From Bacteroidales bacterium (lineage in GTDB: Bacteria > Bacteroidota > Bacteroidia > Bacteroidales > JAADGE01), in NCBI GenBank assembly GCA_029934265.1, contig JAOZMN010000026.1, forward strand, positions 1 through 10,001: DNA of 10,001 nucleotides, given 5' to 3'. The notes under the pieces are model-generated. The model was not told where the DNA came from, did no database searches, and saw only the letters and a list, made by a program, of their open reading frames with translations. Numbering within the stretch: position 1 is the first letter of the stretch; each line of letters starts with the position of its first letter. This document shows positions 5,783 through 10,001 of this stretch, one piece after another. The position numbers and the translations under genes were made by a program.

Positions 5783-8050
5783 TTACTTATTAAGAATAAT
5801 TTTATCGTATAGGATACCTTTTTCGGTATAAATATTAATAAGATATATACCGTTTTGAAGGTTAGAAATATTAAGTTCTTTTTTATTGTTTTTAATTTCT
5901 TCCGTTAGAATAATTTTACCTGTAATATCCGATATTTCAACTTTTTGAGCTTCAATATCTATACTTTCTATATTTATAATTCCGGTTGTGGGGTTTGGAA
6001 AAACAGAAATATTATTTTTAAGTTCGGCAGGAATTTCGTTTACACTTTCGGCTGTAAAGTTAAATACTTCTTTATCATTGAATGAACCTCCACGTTCTGT
6101 TCTTTCACTTCCCCAACCGTAATCGAGTTTCCAAAAACCGAAACCATTTGATTTCATGCCATCTCCGGCAGAGTCATATATTGTAAAAACAAACTCTTCG
6201 CCGTCGGTTAAGCAAAAAACATAATTGTTTGATACCGGAGAGCCTTTTGCATATGGACCTCCGGAGAATAAAATAGTTTCGTTTTTATCTGTGATTTCCC
6301 AAGTGGTTTGGTCTCCGGAATTATCCGTTAGAATTGTCAATTCTACTTGTGCTGCAGCTTTATCAACTTCAAAACTGAATGTGGTTGTATCATTTCTGTT
6401 GTTGCCGTCTTCTTTTCCGTTCGGATTTGAAGTGTATATTTCTATATCGTGTGTTCCATTATCGACAATACTTTCCGGAAGTGTAATTTCAGTAGATTTT
6501 TCTTTTAGTAAATCGCCTGTCCAATCGTAAGTTACAGGAGTTCCGTTATCAAGCGTATAATTAACAGTAAGTGATGTTAAATTGGAATTTCCTCTGTTGT
6601 AAATTTTTATTTTTGGTTCTAATTTGCCTTCCGAGTCGCAAAATAAAGATGCAGTGGGAGCTATTACTTGAGCAATCTGTGCGTCTTGGTCGGCTTCGTA
6701 AAGATAAAAACCATCAGTTGTCATTTCTCCTGTTTCTAAAGGGTCAAGCCAGAATTTGAGTTGTTTGTCTATATCTTCATATAAATCCCATGATAAATCA
6801 AATTTTTGATATAAATTTCTTAGTCCGTCGCAAGTTTCGTCTTGCGGACCTCCGGATAAGTCGCCTACAATTCGGTGATTTTCATCAAACATTGGAGAGC
6901 CGGACGAACCACCTTGTGTCGTACCAATTTCAAATTCTGCAACTAACCAGTGTGAGCCTGACCTGTATTCGCTGAATGTTCCGGTAACGGGTCGGTCTTC
7001 ATCGTAAGAGAATTTTTTTATATCTCCGGCAGGGTGATGTATTCCCGTAACATTTTTTGCAGGAGCCGTACTTCTGTTCCAGCCTGCAAGGTATGGCTGA
7101 TAATTTTCCGGAGGGGCTTTTGACATTTTCAACATGGCAAAATCCAGTATATCTATATCTGTTACGGCTATCAAATCCGAACCTGATAAGGTTTGGCTAT
7201 TTTCCCCCTGTCGGTCGTTACATTTTGTTGCTTCGTAATTAAAATAAAATACAGTTTCATCGGCTGTTGCTTGTGTATTAACGCAATGTTGAGCTGTTAA
7301 GAAATATGGTGTTCCATCGTAAGCTGTATTATTTATCATAGCTCCGGAACATAAGCTGTTTGACATTATAATTTTGCAAACTGCGTGTTTTTCAATTTGC
7401 CAATCTTCTGCTTCAGGGCAAATTATATTTACGTTGCACGGCAGAGATTCCCCTCCGCTTAGTCCTTTTTCGGATTTATTTCCGAAAATATTACGATAAT
7501 CGTGTATTATTTTATTGATTTGAAGTTCTCCCGGAAAATTTGCTTTGGCAGGTTCGTAGTATTCGACAATAATTTCTTCCGTTGGGACTTGTGCTGTTGC
7601 GAGTACACCGGATTCTTTATTGTTTTCGGAAGTAAAAGAACCGATTATTTTACTTTTATCGGAAGCATAAATAAATAGTTTTGCACCTTCCGGGAGTTTG
7701 TACTTCCCGAAAATTACACCTATAGAATACGCATCATATGATACAATTCTTAAACGCCATAATTTATCGCCGTTGGAGAAGGTTTCAAAAGTTCCTGAAT
7801 TTTTCGGAGAATAATTAACTTCAAATGTTTTCCCGAACCGGAATGGAATGGCTTTCCCTTCATTTTGTTTATCTTCGGCAAGCATTGATTGAACATCAAA
7901 AGCTTGCATTTTTACTGCGGCTACTACATCTTTTGTTTTATTGATAAAAGAATAAGGTGTCCCGCCGGCACTTATTTGCGATTTCGCAAAGCCTGAAGCA
8001 AAGACAAAAATTGCCAATGCCGTGATTTTTGTAATGTTTTTGAATTTCAT
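5783..8050 (-). CDS. Secreted lysyl-endopeptidase-like serine protease with T9SS sorting domain
   Basis: A 755-residue secreted pre-pro-protease. Signal peptide 1-25; N-terminal propeptide to about 195; a trypsin-fold (S1-type) domain about 196-445 resembling Achromobacter lysyl endopeptidase, with the paired cysteines of LPCNVNIICPE (203-213). The catalytic triad is His255 (LTAQHC), Asp303 (ILDFAML) and Ser383 (GGSSGSP). A CARDB-like Ig domain (about 461-563) follows, then a beta-sandwich module with DSAGDGM (626-632) seen in many type IX cargo proteins (about 567-670). The type A C-terminal sorting domain (about 680-755) starts at ISVFPNPTTG and contains ISDITGKIIL and LQNGIYLINIY, ending KIILNK. 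It should be exported by Sec, then by the type IX system, and attached to the surface or released. Lys195-Gly196 sits exactly where lysyl endopeptidase matures, which hints at Lys specificity, but the specificity pocket cannot be read with certainty. It looks monocistronic. Confidence 0.93.
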   Translation of the reverse strand: MKFKNITKITALAIFVFASGFAKSQISAGGTPYSFINKTKDVVAAVKMQAFDVQSMLAEDKQNEGKAIPFRFGKTFEVNYSPKNSGTFETFSNGDKLWRLRIVSYDAYSIGVIFGKYKLPEGAKLFIYASDKSKIIGSFTSENNKESGVLATAQVPTEEIIVEYYEPAKANFPGELQINKIIHDYRNIFGNKSEKGLSGGESLPCNVNIICPEAEDWQIEKHAVCKIIMSNSLCSGAMINNTAYDGTPYFLTAQHCVNTQATADETVFYFNYEATKCNDRQGENSQTLSGSDLIAVTDIDILDFAMLKMSKAPPENYQPYLAGWNRSTAPAKNVTGIHHPAGDIKKFSYDEDRPVTGTFSEYRSGSHWLVAEFEIGTTQGGSSGSPMFDENHRIVGDLSGGPQDETCDGLRNLYQKFDLSWDLYEDIDKQLKFWLDPLETGEMTTDGFYLYEADQDAQIAQVIAPTASLFCDSEGKLEPKIKIYNRGNSNLTSLTVNYTLDNGTPVTYDWTGDLLKEKSTEITLPESIVDNGTHDIEIYTSNPNGKEDGNNRNDTTTFSFEVDKAAAQVELTILTDNSGDQTTWEITDKNETILFSGGPYAKGSPVSNNYVFCLTDGEEFVFTIYDSAGDGMKSNGFGFWKLDYGWGSERTERGGSFNDKEVFNFTAESVNEIPAELKNNISVFPNPTTGIINIESIDIEAQKVEISDITGKIILTEEIKNNKKELNISNLQNGIYLINIYTEKGILYDKIILNK

Positions 8051-8077
8051 TTTTCTTTAGTTTTAAAATTTAAAGTT

Positions 8078-8085
8078 CAAAATTA
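8078..8085 (-). promoter_or_regulatory. Candidate Bacteroidota -7 element upstream of protease gene
   Basis: The minus strand reads TAATTTTG, an exact match to the TAnnTTTG -7 consensus, 27 bases before the protease ATG. No TTG is found at the expected -33 distance, so the call is weak. The rest of the 174-bp gap (8051-8224) is almost pure A/T, contains an inverted repeat AATATT-TT-AATATT at 8085-8098, and shows no ORF or clear terminator for pabB. Confidence 0.3.
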
Positions 8086-8224
8086 ATATTTTAATATTGA
8101 AAATGAATAATTAGAGTAAATAAATTTATTTTTAATTAAAGATTGTTTTGTATAATTTTTAAAAATAAAAGTTTAAAATAGTTATAATAAATAAATTAGG
8201 AATATTTTGTTTAATTTTAGTTTT

Positions 8225-9541
8225 TTACATTTCTAATGTTTCTTTCATCGCTTTTGCTTTAAGCAGACACTCTTTATATTCTTTTTCGGGGTCGGAATTT
8301 GCGGTAATTGCACTTCCTGCCTGAAAAGATACATATTTATTGGTTTGGTTGTATAAAATACTGCGAATAATTACATTAAAATCAAAATTTTTGTTTGCTT
8401 CTATGTATCCAACGCTTCCGGCATAAAGTCCTCGTTTGCTTTTTTCGTATTTTTCTATTATTTTCATGGCTCGTATTTTCGGTGCTCCTGTCATCGAACC
8501 CGGCGGGAATGCAGCTTTTATAATATCGGAAAAATTTATTTTATCGGATATTTCTGCTTTTACGGTCGAAATCATTTGATGTACCTGTCGAAATTTGTAA
8601 ACTTTGCAAAGTTCCGGTACTTTTACACTGTTCTTTTTTGCAATTCGTGAAAGGTCATTTCTTGTTAAATCGACAATCATAATATTTTCGGCTCGTTCTT
8701 TGGAGTCATTTTCGAGAGCTTTTTCATAAAACTCATCTTTTTGAGGATTTTTGCTTCGTTTTCCGGTTCCTTTTATGGGTTGCGAGTAAATTGTTTTTTC
8801 GTTTCGAGTTAAAAAACGTTCCGGACTTGATGACATTAAATACTTATCTTTATATCTGAAAAATGCAGAAAAAGGAGCAGGCGATTTTTTATTGAGTTTA
8901 TCAAAAATTTCAAAAGGTGATATTTCTGTATTTTTCGCATAAAATTCAAAACAATAATTTGCTTCGTAAATATCTCCTCTTTTTATGTGTTTTTTTATTG
9001 ATTCAACAGAGTTTAAATATTCTTTTTCCGAAATTTTTTGTTTGATATTTAAGGGTAGAGTAGGGGAGTGGCGATGAGGCTTTGGAGATTTTTGTCTGAA
9101 ATCGGCTTCGAGTAAATTTATTTTTTTTTCGGAACTTATTTCCGGATAATATAAAATTTCACATTGATTATTTTTAATTGTAACAATAATTTCAGGACGA
9201 AAAAAGTAAGCAAGCGGGAATTTAATTTTATCCGGATTTTCGGAACTTAAATTTTCGATATTATTTTTAAGGTCATAGCTTAAAAAACCGAAAACGGTAT
9301 CATTTGCATTTGATATAAAACCGTCTAAATCCGTAAAGAAATTATTTTGATTTGCATTTAATTCGTCTATTTTTCCAAAACCTGCAATCAGTTCATATTT
9401 TGTTGGTAATAATTTATTTTGAAAATTATTATTGTCGTAAAATGCAATATGCTTTTCATTTTTTAATGAAAAAAGAATATTCTTTTTTGTATTTTTATCT
9501 GTATGAAATTTTAAATTTTTTCGTTTGCCGGCGGATAGCAT
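8225..9541 (-). CDS. pabB: Aminodeoxychorismate synthase component I (PabB)
   Basis: A 438-residue cytoplasmic enzyme of the chorismate-utilising family. With glutamine-derived ammonia from a PabA subunit it converts chorismate to 4-amino-4-deoxychorismate, the precursor of p-aminobenzoate and folate. The C-terminal chorismate-binding domain (about 170-435) shows IKRGDIYEANYCFEF (186-200), SSSPERFL (237-244), PIKGTGKR (255-262), ENIMIVDLTRNDLSRI (285-300), FPPGSMTGAPK (345-355), GLYAGSVGYI (371-380) and AGSAITANSDPEKEY (408-422). The PIKGT motif with Lys257 separates PabB from anthranilate synthase TrpE, which has PIAGT. The N-terminal part (1-165) is short and poorly conserved, as in other Bacteroidota PabB proteins. 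No pabA or pabC is adjacent; the gene lies 174 bp upstream of the protease gene and 158 bp from the receptor gene, so it is probably its own unit. The start at 9541 is the first ATG in frame and is plausible, not proven. Confidence 0.93.
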   Translation of the reverse strand: MLSAGKRKNLKFHTDKNTKKNILFSLKNEKHIAFYDNNNFQNKLLPTKYELIAGFGKIDELNANQNNFFTDLDGFISNANDTVFGFLSYDLKNNIENLSSENPDKIKFPLAYFFRPEIIVTIKNNQCEILYYPEISSEKKINLLEADFRQKSPKPHRHSPTLPLNIKQKISEKEYLNSVESIKKHIKRGDIYEANYCFEFYAKNTEISPFEIFDKLNKKSPAPFSAFFRYKDKYLMSSSPERFLTRNEKTIYSQPIKGTGKRSKNPQKDEFYEKALENDSKERAENIMIVDLTRNDLSRIAKKNSVKVPELCKVYKFRQVHQMISTVKAEISDKINFSDIIKAAFPPGSMTGAPKIRAMKIIEKYEKSKRGLYAGSVGYIEANKNFDFNVIIRSILYNQTNKYVSFQAGSAITANSDPEKEYKECLLKAKAMKETLEM

Positions 9542-9558
9542 TTTTCTTTGTAATTTGT

Positions 9559-9587
9559 GAATTTTTTAAATTCAACACTTCGTGTTG
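9559..9587. other. Two adjoining short hairpins in the pabB 5' region
   Basis: GAATTT-TTT-AAATTC (9559-9573) and CAACAC-TTC-GTGTTG (9573-9587) are two perfect 6-bp stems with 3-base loops that share one base. They lie 18-46 bases upstream of the pabB start. They could be part of the pabB leader, an operator, a remnant of a dispersed repeat, or a second terminator for the receptor gene. The rest of the 158-bp gap (9542-9699) shows no clear promoter. Confidence 0.45.
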
Positions 9588-9682
9588 TTTTAATAGCGTA
9601 CGCCGAAATGCTTTGATTATAAGGCAATTACAACCGTACATGTTTTTGTTGCTAATTAGTTAATTATCAACAGTTTACTAAA

Positions 9683-9706
9683 AATTTAACGAGCTATTGT
9701 TAAATT
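9683..9706 (-). terminator. Candidate terminator of the TonB-dependent receptor gene
   Basis: An 8-bp stem (AATTTAAC at 9683-9690 against GTTAAATT at 9699-9706) with an 8-base loop spans the receptor stop codon. On the minus strand the second arm runs into a short T-tract (ATTTTT). The stem is AT-rich and weak, so the call is tentative. Confidence 0.35.
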
Positions 9707-10001
9707 GCGACAGTTAATTTAATGTTTAACCGTCTTGAAGTCAGGTGATTTGGCACGGCATATTGTCCGTAAACTGCTGAACTTATGTTTGCGGTGTTCG
9801 GGACAACTCGTATCCACAAATATGAAATTGTATTATTAACGCCGAGCAGATTGAAAACTTCCGCTGTAAGCCAAATATTTTTAAATTTTCGGGTTAATTT
9901 ATTTTTACCTTGTTTTTGTTCACTGACAATGATATATGAAAAACCAATATCTACACGTTTGTAATCGGGCATTCTGAGAATATCATCTTGACGACCGTTT
10001 T
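9700..10001 (-). CDS. TonB-dependent outer-membrane receptor, C-terminal end only
   Basis: The minus-strand frame ending with TAA at 9702-9700 stays open to the right edge, giving the last 99 residues of a larger protein; the internal ATG at 9972 is not the start. The sequence has the hallmarks of the final strands of a Bacteroidota TonB-dependent receptor barrel: RMPDYKRVDIGFSY, then NIWLTAEVFNLLGVNNTISYLW, then YAVPNHLTSRRLNIKLTV. Such receptors import large substrates across the outer membrane with energy from TonB/ExbBD; the substrate cannot be judged from this end. The protein ends in Ile rather than the aromatic residue usual for barrel assembly signals. No SusD-like partner is seen downstream. 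Confidence 0.88.
   Translation of the reverse strand, partial: NGRQDDILRMPDYKRVDIGFSYIIVSEQKQGKNKLTRKFKNIWLTAEVFNLLGVNNTISYLWIRVVPNTANISSAVYGQYAVPNHLTSRRLNIKLTVAI

Noticed and set aside
6225..7242. Four plus-strand ORFs of 61-101 codons
   Set aside because: All are antisense to the secreted protease, which has clear family motifs; they are frame shadows.
8225..9541. Anthranilate synthase TrpE
   Set aside because: The motif is PIKGT with Lys, typical of PabB, not PIAGT; no trpG or other trp genes are adjacent.
9352..9663. Plus-strand ORF of 103 codons rich in hydrophobic residues
   Set aside because: It is mostly antisense to pabB, and its hydrophobicity comes from reading A-rich coding sequence in reverse complement.
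9700..9972. Stand-alone 90-residue protein starting at the ATG at 9972
   Set aside because: The frame continues open to the window edge and the residues before that Met (NGRQDDILR) fit the receptor barrel, so it is a C-terminal fragment of a longer gene.

Overview
The window looks like a piece of a Bacteroidota chromosome, probably from a marine, sediment or gut-type Bacteroidales/Cytophagales-like lineage; I cannot place it more finely. Four things point there: the low G+C composition, a C-terminal type IX secretion sorting domain on a secreted protease, the C-terminal end of a TonB-dependent outer-membrane receptor with the usual Bacteroidota ending, and a short Wza-type lipoprotein with a C-terminal membrane helix. 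No RNA gene, CRISPR array, insertion sequence or phage gene is visible.

Left half (1-5021, all minus strand, transcribed right to left): a compact envelope/exopolysaccharide operon. It begins with a wza-like polysaccharide export lipoprotein (4269-5021) and a Wzc-type co-polymerase/tyrosine autokinase (1854-4223). These are followed by an exported protein of the PafA-like alkaline phosphatase family (193-1857) and by the N-terminus of a further exported, probably TPR-type protein that leaves the window at base 1 (1-196). The last two junctions are both ATGA stop/start overlaps, so the four genes are very likely co-transcribed and the last three translationally coupled. No glycosyltransferases, Wzx or Wzy lie inside the window.

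Middle (5022-5782): a 120-bp divergent intergenic region separates wza from a plus-strand yqgE/algH-family gene (5142-5729). A near-perfect inverted repeat (5737-5774) then serves as a shared terminator with the convergent gene on its right.

Right half (5783-10001, all minus strand): a large secreted lysyl-endopeptidase-like serine protease with a T9SS sorting domain, a PabB-type aminodeoxychorismate synthase component I (folate pathway), and the last 99 codons of a TonB-dependent receptor entering from the right edge. These three have sizeable gaps between them and look like separate transcription units.

The most interesting item is the alkaline-phosphatase-family protein in the polysaccharide operon. 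Its fold motifs and reading frame are intact, but by motif alignment with PafA (from memory) most zinc ligands and the Lys/Arg pair that contacts substrate are replaced. It looks like a conserved pseudo-phosphatase coupled to a Wza/Wzc export machine. A secondary curiosity is that both genes downstream of wzc carry slippage-prone tracts near their 5' ends (an A11 run, and three tandem 7-bp units directly after a start codon).
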